A stretch of 64,000 nucleotides of DNA from Weeksellaceae bacterium (GTDB lineage: Bacteria; Bacteroidota; Bacteroidia; Flavobacteriales; Weeksellaceae): positions 160,273 to 224,272 of the forward strand of contig JAKLPS010000008.1 in NCBI GenBank assembly GCA_022013695.1, in the 5' to 3' direction. Shown here piece by piece: positions 8,422 through 17,700 of the stretch. The translations under genes and the position numbers were made by a program. The notes beneath the pieces were generated by a model. The model had not been told where the DNA came from, did no database searches, and was given only the letters and a program-made list of their open reading frames with translations. Every line of letters begins with the position of its first letter. Within the stretch, counting starts at the first letter, position 1.

Positions 8422-9859
8422 AAACCTAAAGAAAACCAAAATCATTGCAACGCTAGGACCTGCATCTTCCGACAAGGAAACGATGATCCAAATGATCCAA
8501 TCTGGTGTTGATGTATTCCGAATAAACTTTTCACACGCCGATTACGAACTGGTCTTGAAAAACGTTAATATCATCCGAGAAATCAACCAAGAATATGGCT
8601 ACTCAGTCTCGATACTGGGCGATCTCCAGGGACCAAAACTAAGAGTAGGCATTGTAAAAGAAGGATCTTTCCTTAATCCTGGCGATGTCTTGACTTTTAC
8701 CAATGAAAAACTGGAAGGAGACGCGACTAAAGTTTACATGACTTATGACAAATTTCCGCAAGATGTAAAAGTTGGAGAAAGAATTTTGATAGACGACGGC
8801 AAATTGGTTTTCGAAGTCATCGAGACTAATAATATCGACACCGTTCGAGCAAAAACGATCCAAGGAGGTCCATTGAGTTCCAAAAAAGGGGTGAACCTTC
8901 CTAATACAAACGTTTCCCTCCCAGCACTCACCGAAAAAGATATTGAGGATGCCAACTTCATGTTGGATCACGAGTTTGACTGGATTGCATTGTCATTTGT
9001 GCGCCACGCTCAAGATATCATCGACCTGAAAGAGTTGATGGCAAAACATCCCCATAACAAATATAAAACGCCCATCATCGCAAAGATCGAGAAGCCAGAA
9101 GGGGTCAAAAATATCGATGAGATCTTGCTCGAGTGTGACTGCCTGATGGTGGCAAGAGGGGATCTTGGGGTCGAAGTTCCGATGGAGCAAGTACCGGTGA
9201 TCCAGAAAAATTTGGTTAATAAGGCAAGACTCTATGCAAAACCGGTGATCATTGCAACGCAAATGATGGAAACGATGATCAACATCCTGACGCCAACAAG
9301 AGCGGAAGTGAATGATGTTGCCAACTCGGTTTTGGATGGTGCCGATGCAGTGATGCTTTCTGGCGAAACGTCGGTAGGAAAATATCCAGTAGATGTTATA
9401 AAAACGATGAGCAAAATCGTTAAAAACATCGAGAAAACACCGCTCTATTCCAAACTGAACCACGTGATCGAAGAAAAGATTAACTGTGTAGATGAGCGTT
9501 TCATCACAGATAAAATTTGCCGCTCCGCAGTGGACGTGGCCAAATCTACTGGCGCTGAGGCCATTATTACCTTGACGGCTTCTGGCTACACTGCTTTCCA
9601 AATCTCGGCGCACAGACCAACCTCCCACATCATTGTCTTCAGCAACAACAGACGTGTGATCACAATGCTGAATCTTCTTTGGGGTGTGAGGGCTTTCTAT
9701 TATGATATGGAGAAATCTACCGACGAAACCGTGATCCAAGTGAATATGCTGACGCACAATTTCGGCTTTGTAGAGCAAGGCGACTATGTGGTAAACCTAA
9801 ACGCAATGCCAGTGCACAACGGCGGAAAAACAAACACAATGAGATTATCGACAATATAA
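8414..9859 (+). CDS. pyk: Pyruvate kinase
   Basis: Final glycolytic step, phosphoenolpyruvate plus ADP to pyruvate plus ATP. The 481 residues cover barrel, B domain and C-terminal domain. Seen: TKIIATLGPASSDKETM at the N-terminus, DLQGPKLRVG entering the B domain, the catalytic IAKIEKPEG helix, MVARGDLGVEVP and the MLSGETSVGKYP loop. The ATG overlaps the preceding gene by 8 bases. It is the last gene of the acpP operon and is followed by a strong terminator at 9881-9910. Confidence 0.98.
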   Translation: MNKNLKKTKIIATLGPASSDKETMIQMIQSGVDVFRINFSHADYELVLKNVNIIREINQEYGYSVSILGDLQGPKLRVGIVKEGSFLNPGDVLTFTNEKLEGDATKVYMTYDKFPQDVKVGERILIDDGKLVFEVIETNNIDTVRAKTIQGGPLSSKKGVNLPNTNVSLPALTEKDIEDANFMLDHEFDWIALSFVRHAQDIIDLKELMAKHPHNKYKTPIIAKIEKPEGVKNIDEILLECDCLMVARGDLGVEVPMEQVPVIQKNLVNKARLYAKPVIIATQMMETMINILTPTRAEVNDVANSVLDGADAVMLSGETSVGKYPVDVIKTMSKIVKNIEKTPLYSKLNHVIEEKINCVDERFITDKICRSAVDVAKSTGAEAIITLTASGYTAFQISAHRPTSHIIVFSNNRRVITMLNLLWGVRAFYYDMEKSTDETVIQVNMLTHNFGFVEQGDYVVNLNAMPVHNGGKTNTMRLSTI

Positions 9860-9880
9860 TCAATCATTTATACTCTAATA

Positions 9881-9910
9881 AAAATCCCGATCGCTTGATC
9901 GGGATTTTTT
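9881..9910 (+). terminator. Terminator of the acpP-pyk operon
   Basis: AAAATCCCGATC and GATCGGGATTTT arms with a GCTT tetraloop, followed by a T run. It lies in the convergent gap before the M13 peptidase gene, whose minus-strand transcripts it could also stop. Confidence 0.93.
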
Positions 9911-9945
9911 GATTGGTATCTAATTGACAACAAAAACTTGAACCG

Positions 9946-11970
9946 TTACCAGATTTTTATTCTTTCTTCCGGTTTTTTGTAGAGTTTGTCTCCTGACTTT
10001 AGGTCAAATGCCTTATAAAATGCTTCTGTATTCACCAAAGGCCCAAAACTCCTAAAAAATCCAGGCGAATGCGGATCTGTCTTGACCTGATTGGTCAGAT
10101 ATTTCTCTGTGGATAAGGTTCTCCAGACGGTAGCCCAGCTCAGGAAAAATCTCTGATCCGGCGTATAACTGTCGATTTTGCCCGGTGCTCCATTATCTTT
10201 AAGATACATTTGTAATGCATCATAAGCGATATTGACGCCTCCTAAGTCTGCGATATTCTCACCATTTGTAAATGTTCCGTTGATATGAACATCCTTGGCA
10301 GGCTCGTATTTATCATACTGAGCCGCTAAACTTTTGGTGGCCTTCTCGAAGTTGGCTTTGTCCTCAGCCGTCCACCAGTCTCTCAGGTTACCATCGCCAT
10401 CAAACTGTGCGCCGCTGTCATCAAAACCGTGCGTCATCTCGTGACCAATAACACCACCGATTCCTCCAAAATTAACGGCAGCATCAGCGGCTGGATTGAA
10501 GAAGGGCGGCTGAAGAATAGCGGCTGGGAAAACAATCTCGTTGTTGATGGGATTATAATAGGCATTTACAGTCTGAGGCGTCATCCCCCATTCTTTTTTA
10601 TCAACCGGTTTTCCCACTTTTTCCAACTCTTTTGCATAATGCCAGTTGGAAACGCTTTGAAGATTACCATACAGCGTTCCGCCATCTTTTTCAGATTTTA
10701 GCGTCAGTTTCGAGTAATCTTTCCAAGTGTCGGGATAAGCGATTTTAACTGTGAATTTATTTAATTTTTCTAATGCTTTGGTTTTCGTTACGGGCGACAT
10801 CCAGGTCAAACTGTTGATGTGAACTGCGAAACTTTTCTTAAGATAATCGATGTAGGTCAGCATCTGCGCTTTGGCTTCGGGCGTGAAATATTTCTCTACA
10901 TACACTTTTCCAAAAGCTTCGCCAACGACCCCATTGATCAAACCGAGCGCTCTTTTGTTCATGGCTCGCTGCTCCTGTTGGCCTTGGAGGTATTTGCTGT
11001 AAAAATTGAATCGCAGATCATCCAATTTTTGGTTGAGGGAACCCGCATTACCCGATACGAGATTGAACTTAAGATAATCCTTGATCAAAGGAATATTCTG
11101 CTCGGTAAGGAAAGTGTCTAAATGTTTATAATAACCCAATTCTCCGATGATGACTTTGTCTGTTTTCACACCGACTTCTGACAAATATTTTGGTAAGTCA
11201 ACGCTTTTCACCAAAGTTTTTAGCTCGGGCAGCGTTTTCGGATTGTACTGCAAATTGGCGTCGCGGATCTGCTCATTCGTCAGCAAAGTTTTTGCAATTT
11301 TCTTTTCGAAATCTACGATCTGTCCAGCGACTGCTGTTGAATTTTTATATCCAATTTCCGCAAGAATCTGCGCAACATATTTCTTGTATTCCTCGATGGT
11401 TTCTGTATTTTTAGCAGATTCCTTTTGATAATAATCTCTACCAAGACCTAGCGATGCATCGCCCAGGTAAACGGCGTTCATCTTAGAATTTTTGAGGTCG
11501 CCATCGATACCCCAAGCGTAGAAAGGGTTGTCTCCGGTCTTTGTTGCATCAATAAGATAAGTTTGAAGATCAGACAGATTTTTGATAGCATCAACCTTGG
11601 CAAGATCTTGTTTGATGGGGCTGAGGCCATTGGCATTACGACTGTCCATATCCATATAGGTCTGGTAAAGTGCTTGTATCTTTTGCCCTTCGGAACCGTT
11701 TTCATATTTTTCCTTTAGGATATTGTCCAAAAGTTTTAAAGAATTCAAATCAGTAGTTTCTCTCAACTGCGAGAAGGATCCCCAGCTTGGCTTGTCGGCC
11801 GGAATCTTGGCGGTTTTCATCCAAGTGCCATTGACATAGTTGTAAAAATCGTCTTGCGGACGTACAGAAGGATCCATAGAAGTAAGTTCCAATGCCTGCT
11901 GCTTGGACTGCGCAGAAACGGTGCTTACTAAAGAAGCCAACATTAATGCGGTGATAGAGATCTTTTTCAT
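9946..11970 (-). CDS. Secreted M13-family zinc metallopeptidase (PepO/neprilysin-like)
   Basis: An oligopeptidase expected in the periplasm or outside the cell. The 674 residues begin with a signal peptide (MKKISITALMLASLVSTVSA, then QSK). Zinc site: H510 and H514 in the HEMTH motif with E511 as base, and third ligand E571 in ENIADLGG. NAYYNP and the C-terminal F-x-D-x-H-S-P-G region (DPHSPGFFRSFGPL), which binds substrate in M13 peptidases, are present. It stands alone between terminators at 9881-9910 and 12075-12109. Confidence 0.96.
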   Translation of the reverse strand: MKKISITALMLASLVSTVSAQSKQQALELTSMDPSVRPQDDFYNYVNGTWMKTAKIPADKPSWGSFSQLRETTDLNSLKLLDNILKEKYENGSEGQKIQALYQTYMDMDSRNANGLSPIKQDLAKVDAIKNLSDLQTYLIDATKTGDNPFYAWGIDGDLKNSKMNAVYLGDASLGLGRDYYQKESAKNTETIEEYKKYVAQILAEIGYKNSTAVAGQIVDFEKKIAKTLLTNEQIRDANLQYNPKTLPELKTLVKSVDLPKYLSEVGVKTDKVIIGELGYYKHLDTFLTEQNIPLIKDYLKFNLVSGNAGSLNQKLDDLRFNFYSKYLQGQQEQRAMNKRALGLINGVVGEAFGKVYVEKYFTPEAKAQMLTYIDYLKKSFAVHINSLTWMSPVTKTKALEKLNKFTVKIAYPDTWKDYSKLTLKSEKDGGTLYGNLQSVSNWHYAKELEKVGKPVDKKEWGMTPQTVNAYYNPINNEIVFPAAILQPPFFNPAADAAVNFGGIGGVIGHEMTHGFDDSGAQFDGDGNLRDWWTAEDKANFEKATKSLAAQYDKYEPAKDVHINGTFTNGENIADLGGVNIAYDALQMYLKDNGAPGKIDSYTPDQRFFLSWATVWRTLSTEKYLTNQVKTDPHSPGFFRSFGPLVNTEAFYKAFDLKSGDKLYKKPEERIKIW

Positions 11971-12074
11971 ATTACAAGTTGTATTAAATTTTTAAAAACA
12001 TAAAAGTAAGATTTATTTTCGGAATAATTTCTATGCTGGACCCGGGCAATGCTGCTAACCTGAGAACCAATAAA

Positions 12075-12109
12075 GAATCCGTCTCACAACAAAAAAGTGA
12101 GACGGATTC
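12075..12109. terminator. Strong hairpin terminator downstream of the fibronectin-type-III secreted protein gene
   Basis: GAATCCGTCTCAC and GTGAGACGGATTC form a perfect 13-bp stem with an A-rich 9-base loop. On the minus strand it lies 26 bases after the stop of the 12136-14508 gene, followed by TTTATT. Confidence 0.88.
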
Positions 12110-12135
12110 CTATTTTTCATAATTCAAAAAATGAA

Positions 12136-14508
12136 TTATTTCTTAATTGCTTTGAAAGATTTCACACTTCCGTCTTCCATTTTTAGGTTGACAATATATA
12201 AACCTGTTTGTAAGCTAGATAGATGAAGCTCTGCAGCAGGTGCAAGAGATTTTACCTCTCTGCCTGTCATATCATTTACGGAGATGGATTTGACACCTTT
12301 CACATCAGAGATCTTAAGCACATCTGTGAATGGATTAGGATAAACAGAGATGGCCGATTTATTAAGGTCTGATACGCCCATAGTGACGTCTTCTATTATA
12401 GAGATATCATCGACACCTACAAAATTCTGATTAGCTGCGGAATAGGCATTAAATCCAAAATAATATACTCCGTCTGCCGGTGGAGAGAAACTTTTGGAAG
12501 CTGAGGCCAAAGCAGTATTAACTCTTATATCGGAATGATCATTGATCGGATTGGTCATTGCTGTGTTGGTTGCAGACGTTCCGTATGCTACTTTTAATTT
12601 ATCAATGTAAACTGTGGTACCGTCGTCGAATCCGCCACCGTATTTATAAGATATCAGATAGGTTTTATTTGCTTTCAGATTAATTCCTGGTGTATAGAAC
12701 CAAGCATTGGATGCGTATGTTGCATTATAATTACAGAATAATATATTGGATGGGAAATAAACATCAGCAGGGTAAATAATCCAACTGCTGCCGGAACCCA
12801 AATTCTGCGTAGTGGCACAAACTGGTAAACTTGTGGAGCTATTGAAATCTTGAGTATATGGAACTTCAATTGCTAGGCAGGTGGTGGTAAAAGTTGAGAC
12901 TGCCGACCATTCTCCTTTTTGAGCTTCCGAACAGTTGGATCTTACCCAAGCATAATAGGTTGTACCGGCTATAAGATCTGACAAAGAATAAGAAGTCTCT
13001 GTGATGCCAGTTGCAGATGGCGTTGTGGCACTTGTGGGAGGGGTGTTTGTGGAACTGTAATAAATTTCATAACCGTTTGCCGGAGCATTGCTTGGAGCAG
13101 ACCAAGATAAGGTTGCACTAGTTGCAGTAATATTGCTTGCGGTTACAGCAGAGGGGGAAACACAGCCTGGCGTGGTTTTCATCGAGAAATCGTCAACACC
13201 CAAATACCATGGAGCCCCAGTGGAAGAAACACTTACCGCAAAGTAATAAGTTCCTGTTGTTGTTGGTGTATAACTCACTTTATAAAGCGTGTATGCTGTG
13301 GTACCTTGTGTAGCGGTAATAAATGTTCCAAGTGAGGAGGCTCCCGTCAACGAAGGGGACGTGTTTACCTGCACATCGCCTGTAAATCCAATGTAACTAG
13401 ACGAAGTCCCATTGGTATTATAGTAAAAAGAAAAATCATAGGATGTACCGGCAGTCAATGCAAAACCCGGAGTCCACAACTGGCTTGCTGTCGTGTTACT
13501 ATAAGCAATCGTCATATAATTTGGAGCAGATTTTGGCAAATTATAAGTAGTAGATGTTGCGTTCATAGAACTCCAAGCCTTCGAACCGGTTACGTTCTTC
13601 CAACATGATGGTACAATACCTCCTCCAATAGTTGTCATGCTGTCGAAGTTCTCACTCCAAGGCAGCGAAGAAATGGCATCACATAATGTGGTGAAAGATA
13701 ATGGTCCCACCCAACTACTCTGGTCCGAAGTAGCACAGTTAGACCTTACCCAAACGTAATACACCGTTGCAGAAGCAAGGCTGGACAAGGTTGTACTGGT
13801 TCCAGACGGAATATTGGTGAAGGTCGAGGAGGTAGTTGGTGCTGTATTGCTGGTGCTGTAATAAACATCGTATCCACTTGCAGGAGCAGTCGTTGGAGCC
13901 GTCCACGAAATGTCGGCACTGTTCGTTGTCACGCCAGATGTCACAACGGAAGAGGGTGCAAAACAAGTAGGAGCTGCACCTTGGCTAATTGACACATTAT
14001 CAAAGTAGTAGTAGGAATCTCCACCTGAAGAAGATGTTACATTAAATCTAACATAAAGGCTACCGCTAGAAGGACTGAATGTCACTGTTTTCGTAGCACA
14101 AGTGTTTGCAACCGTATGATTAGTAGCATCAATAGTATATGCAGTGATCCACGGACCAGAGGTACTAGAGGCGTATTCTACCTTTATAGTGCCAATTTTT
14201 GAAAGAACTGTTCCAGTTGTTCCTAAACTATAGTCTGTTATTTTATAATCAAATGACATCGTCACGGGTCCTTGATTATTCCCGGTTAGGGCAGGAGAAG
14301 TAAATTGACCACTATTACCATAATAACGTTCTCCCCGTATAGTTCCCCCTGTACCACCACAGGTTTGAGCCGGTGTTGTGTTTCTCGAGAAAACAGATCC
14401 GGTCCATGAGTTGAGGCCGGTACCAGTGTCCCAATTTTGAGAATAAGCGATTTGCGCATTAGCAACAATCCCTAGTGCTAAAAAGCACGATAGTAAAAAT
14501 TTCTTCAT
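12136..14508 (-). CDS. T9SS type A secreted protein with fibronectin III and adhesion-type domains
   Basis: A 790-residue surface or secreted protein. It has a signal peptide (MKKFLLSCFLALGIVANA) and a jelly-roll domain with YSQNWDTG..GLNSWTG near the N-terminus. Then come a fibronectin III repeat with TCFAPSSVVTS..SWTAPT, a second jelly-roll (SENFDSM), a second fibronectin III repeat (SPSAVTASNITATSATLSW), a third jelly-roll (YTQDFNSSTSLP) and a C-terminal sorting domain (ISVYPNPFTDVLKIS ending VKSFKAIKK). The jelly-rolls look like choice-of-anchor J domains. The architecture suggests adhesion or glycan binding rather than catalysis; no catalytic motif is seen. The C-terminal domain should be removed on export through the T9SS. 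Confidence 0.88.
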   Translation of the reverse strand: MKKFLLSCFLALGIVANAQIAYSQNWDTGTGLNSWTGSVFSRNTTPAQTCGGTGGTIRGERYYGNSGQFTSPALTGNNQGPVTMSFDYKITDYSLGTTGTVLSKIGTIKVEYASSTSGPWITAYTIDATNHTVANTCATKTVTFSPSSGSLYVRFNVTSSSGGDSYYYFDNVSISQGAAPTCFAPSSVVTSGVTTNSADISWTAPTTAPASGYDVYYSTSNTAPTTSSTFTNIPSGTSTTLSSLASATVYYVWVRSNCATSDQSSWVGPLSFTTLCDAISSLPWSENFDSMTTIGGGIVPSCWKNVTGSKAWSSMNATSTTYNLPKSAPNYMTIAYSNTTASQLWTPGFALTAGTSYDFSFYYNTNGTSSSYIGFTGDVQVNTSPSLTGASSLGTFITATQGTTAYTLYKVSYTPTTTGTYYFAVSVSSTGAPWYLGVDDFSMKTTPGCVSPSAVTASNITATSATLSWSAPSNAPANGYEIYYSSTNTPPTSATTPSATGITETSYSLSDLIAGTTYYAWVRSNCSEAQKGEWSAVSTFTTTCLAIEVPYTQDFNSSTSLPVCATTQNLGSGSSWIIYPADVYFPSNILFCNYNATYASNAWFYTPGINLKANKTYLISYKYGGGFDDGTTVYIDKLKVAYGTSATNTAMTNPINDHSDIRVNTALASASKSFSPPADGVYYFGFNAYSAANQNFVGVDDISIIEDVTMGVSDLNKSAISVYPNPFTDVLKISDVKGVKSISVNDMTGREVKSLAPAAELHLSSLQTGLYIVNLKMEDGSVKSFKAIKK

Positions 14509-14741
14509 AAAAATTTAATTTATTTTTTGTAGCACAACTGTAGTAATTATAATTTAGCAAACACCAAATATTTTTGATGCAAATTCAATTATTTTAGCAG
14601 TAGACCGAAATATTGCTAATTTGGAATTGATAAATCTTCAAAAATATGCATTTGTATAACGAAGTAGATTTTTATTTCTCTTTAATTTTGCCAACTAGCA
14701 AGAATGCTTACGGATAATGCATTATTTTGTCATCATTTTTA
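14509..14741. other. 233-base intergenic stretch without a gene
   Basis: AT-rich. The left part must hold the promoter of the 14508 gene. An AATATTTG near 14570 on the minus strand is only a partial -7 match. No terminator-like hairpin for dnaE was seen. Confidence 0.5.
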
Positions 14742-17700
14742 CTAATTCAAAAAAATTTCATAGTTCTGAACCTCATGGAGCACTTCCAAAAGTTCTTCAC
14801 TAATATTGATCTGATGTTTCATAGAAACAAGTTCCAAAATTGATTGGTCTGCTGGATTCTTGATATAAAATTTAAGTTTATGCTCTCCCCGATTTTTTAG
14901 GATTGTTTCCTTAAAAAAATCGAAATCTGATTGTCGCAATGAATCCAAAGGAACCACCACCGACATACTTTTTGCAAATTTTTGAAAGGTTTCTTTCAGA
15001 TCCAAAACCTCCGCCACATTTACAAAAACACGTCCATCCTTTCCTTGCGAAAATTTCAGCTTCATAATCACAAATCGCTGGACGTCCAATTTATCTTTCA
15101 GCCGCATATATTCGCGGTCTCCCAAGCGGAAAGAATAAGAACCCATATAATCCTCCAGCTGGACAAAAGCTACTTTTTCGCCACTTCGGAAGCCGTCTGC
15201 CACTTTATAATCTGTGATCAAGCCTGCGACAGTATATTCTTTGGAATTTTCTCTTTCGTTCTGGCGCTCTTTCCAGCTTTTCTTCTCTTCAAAGAGTTCT
15301 GCCAATTTCGCAGGAAAGGCCTGGTCTTTAAAAGCTTCCACCTCATCGAGATTCAGAAAATTAAAATTACCCTTTGGCTCCGCTTTTTTTATAGATTCCT
15401 CCACGATTTCATCTTCAGCACCAAGATCTTCGGAAACGGAAAGATCCGGAACGTCTTCATCAGAAAGCACATCCGCATCCAAAATCGGAAGCCCCTCATC
15501 CAAGCTAATTAACGTTTCCTTTTTTTCTTCCAAGATTGCTTTTTTGGAAAGGACACCTTGCATAAATTGGAACTGATACTTGAACTCGTCCAAAGGATGT
15601 GCAGACAGATAGAAACCGATAATTTCCTTTTCTTTGTTGAGTTTATGCATATTGGGCCATTCTGCACAAGGCAAGATTTTCGGTCGTTCGATTTGCACTT
15701 CGTCTGCAAAATCTGCGAAGAGCGAGTTTTCCATTTCGTCTTTGCTCTCTTGGAAACTCTGCCCATAGCGCGAAAGTCTTTCGATATTGGTCCGGCCCGC
15801 CGAATCCACGTCGAAGTATTGCGCACGGTGATAAGTATCTACTTCGTCAAAAGCACCCGCAATCACGAGGCTCTCGGCCACTCTTTTATTCACTTGCGAC
15901 GCCGGCACCCTTTCGAAGAAATCATAAATATTTTTAAACTTACCATTTTTTCTAATTAATGCAATCGTTTCGCTCGGCCCTTCTCCAATGCCTTTGATGG
16001 CGCCCAGTCCAAACCGGATTTGCCCCTTGTCATTCACCGAGAATTTGTACTGCGATTCATTGACGTCCGGACCCAAAACATCCACGCCCATCGCCTTGCA
16101 ATCTTCCATAAACATGGTGATAGAAGCCGTGTTGTTGATATTATTGCTCATCACACTCGCCATATATTCCGCCGGAAAATTGGCTTTCAAATATGCCGTC
16201 TGATAGGCAATCCAAGCATAGCAAGTGGAATGAGATTTGTTGAAAGCGTACTCTGCAAAGGCTTTCCAATCGTTCCATATCTTCTCCAAGCGTTGTTCAT
16301 CCAAGTTATTTTTCCGCCCGCCTTCTATGAATTTGGGGTACATTTTGTTCAGAACTTCGATTTGCTTTTTCCCCATCGCTTTTCTCAAAGTATCGGCTTC
16401 GCCTCTGGTAAAATTGGCCAATTTCTGAGACAGAAGCATCACCTGCTCCTGATAAACCGTGATGCCGTACGTTTCTTCGAGATATTCCTTCGTTTCTGGC
16501 AAATCGTAAATGATTTCCTCTGTGCCGTGCTTTCTGTTGATGAAATTTGGGATATATTTAATCGGCCCCGGCCGATAAAGCGCATTCATCGCGATTAAAT
16601 CTGCAAAAACGGTAGGCTTGAGCTCGCGCATATATTTTTGCATTCCGGGACTCTCGTATTGGAAAATCCCTATTGTTCTTCCCTCTTTGAATAATTGATA
16701 GGTTTTGGCATCATCCAACGGGATTTCGTCGGGATCAATGTCGATTCCGTGGCGTTCTTTGATGAGTTTCACGGCATCTTTAATAATAGTCAAGGTTCTC
16801 AAGCCAAGAAAATCCATTTTCAGAAGACCGGCACTCTCTGCCACCGAGTTGTCGAACTGCGAAACCAAAATGTCGGCATCTTTTGCAGCAATCGTAATCG
16901 GCACCAGATTGCTCACCGGTTCTGGCGTTATGATCACACCGCAAGCGTGGATTCCCGTGTTCCGGATGCAACCTTCCATCTTTCTGGCACTTTCCAAAAC
17001 GGCAAATCTGGCGTCGCCGGGGTTTTCCAAAATAGCTTTGATCTCGTTCACCAATTGCTGGTCTTCCGGTCTCAGTTTGTCGTATTTCGAAAGCGCTCCG
17101 GCAATATTTATTCCCGGACTTGGCGGAATCAGTTTGGCAATCATATTGGTTTCTGGAATCGACAAATCTAAAACGCGACCCGCATCTTTAATTGCCGATT
17201 TTCCTCCCAAAACGGAATATGTAATGATCTGCGCCACTTGCTCCTGTCCATATTTTTCAACCACCCATTTGATGACTTTGTCGCGGCCTTCATCATCAAA
17301 ATCGATATCGATATCGGGCATCGAAACCCTTTCCGGATTGAGGAATCTCTCAAAAAGCAGATCATATTTAATAGGGTCGATACTGGTTATTTTTATGCAG
17401 TAAGCCACCGCGGATCCGGCTGCCGAGCCCCGCCCGGGACCCACGGTGACCCCCATTTTTCTGGCTTCGTTGCAAAAATCCTGAACGATCAGGAAGTAAC
17501 CCGGGTAGCCTGTGTTGGCAATCACTTCCAGCTCAAAATCCAAACGCTCTTTTATTTCCGGAGTCATATTCGGATAGCGTTTTTTTGCACCTTCGTAGGT
17601 CAAATGTCTCAGATAGGCCATCTCACCGCGTTTTCCGCCGTCTTTTTCATCTTCAGGATCCACAAATTCTGCGGGAATGTCAAACTTTGGTAGCAAAACA

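Noticed and set aside
14560..14580. Promoter for the fibronectin III gene at AATATTTG
   Set aside because: It lacks the first T of the -7 consensus and lies about 60 bases from the start; not strong enough to list.
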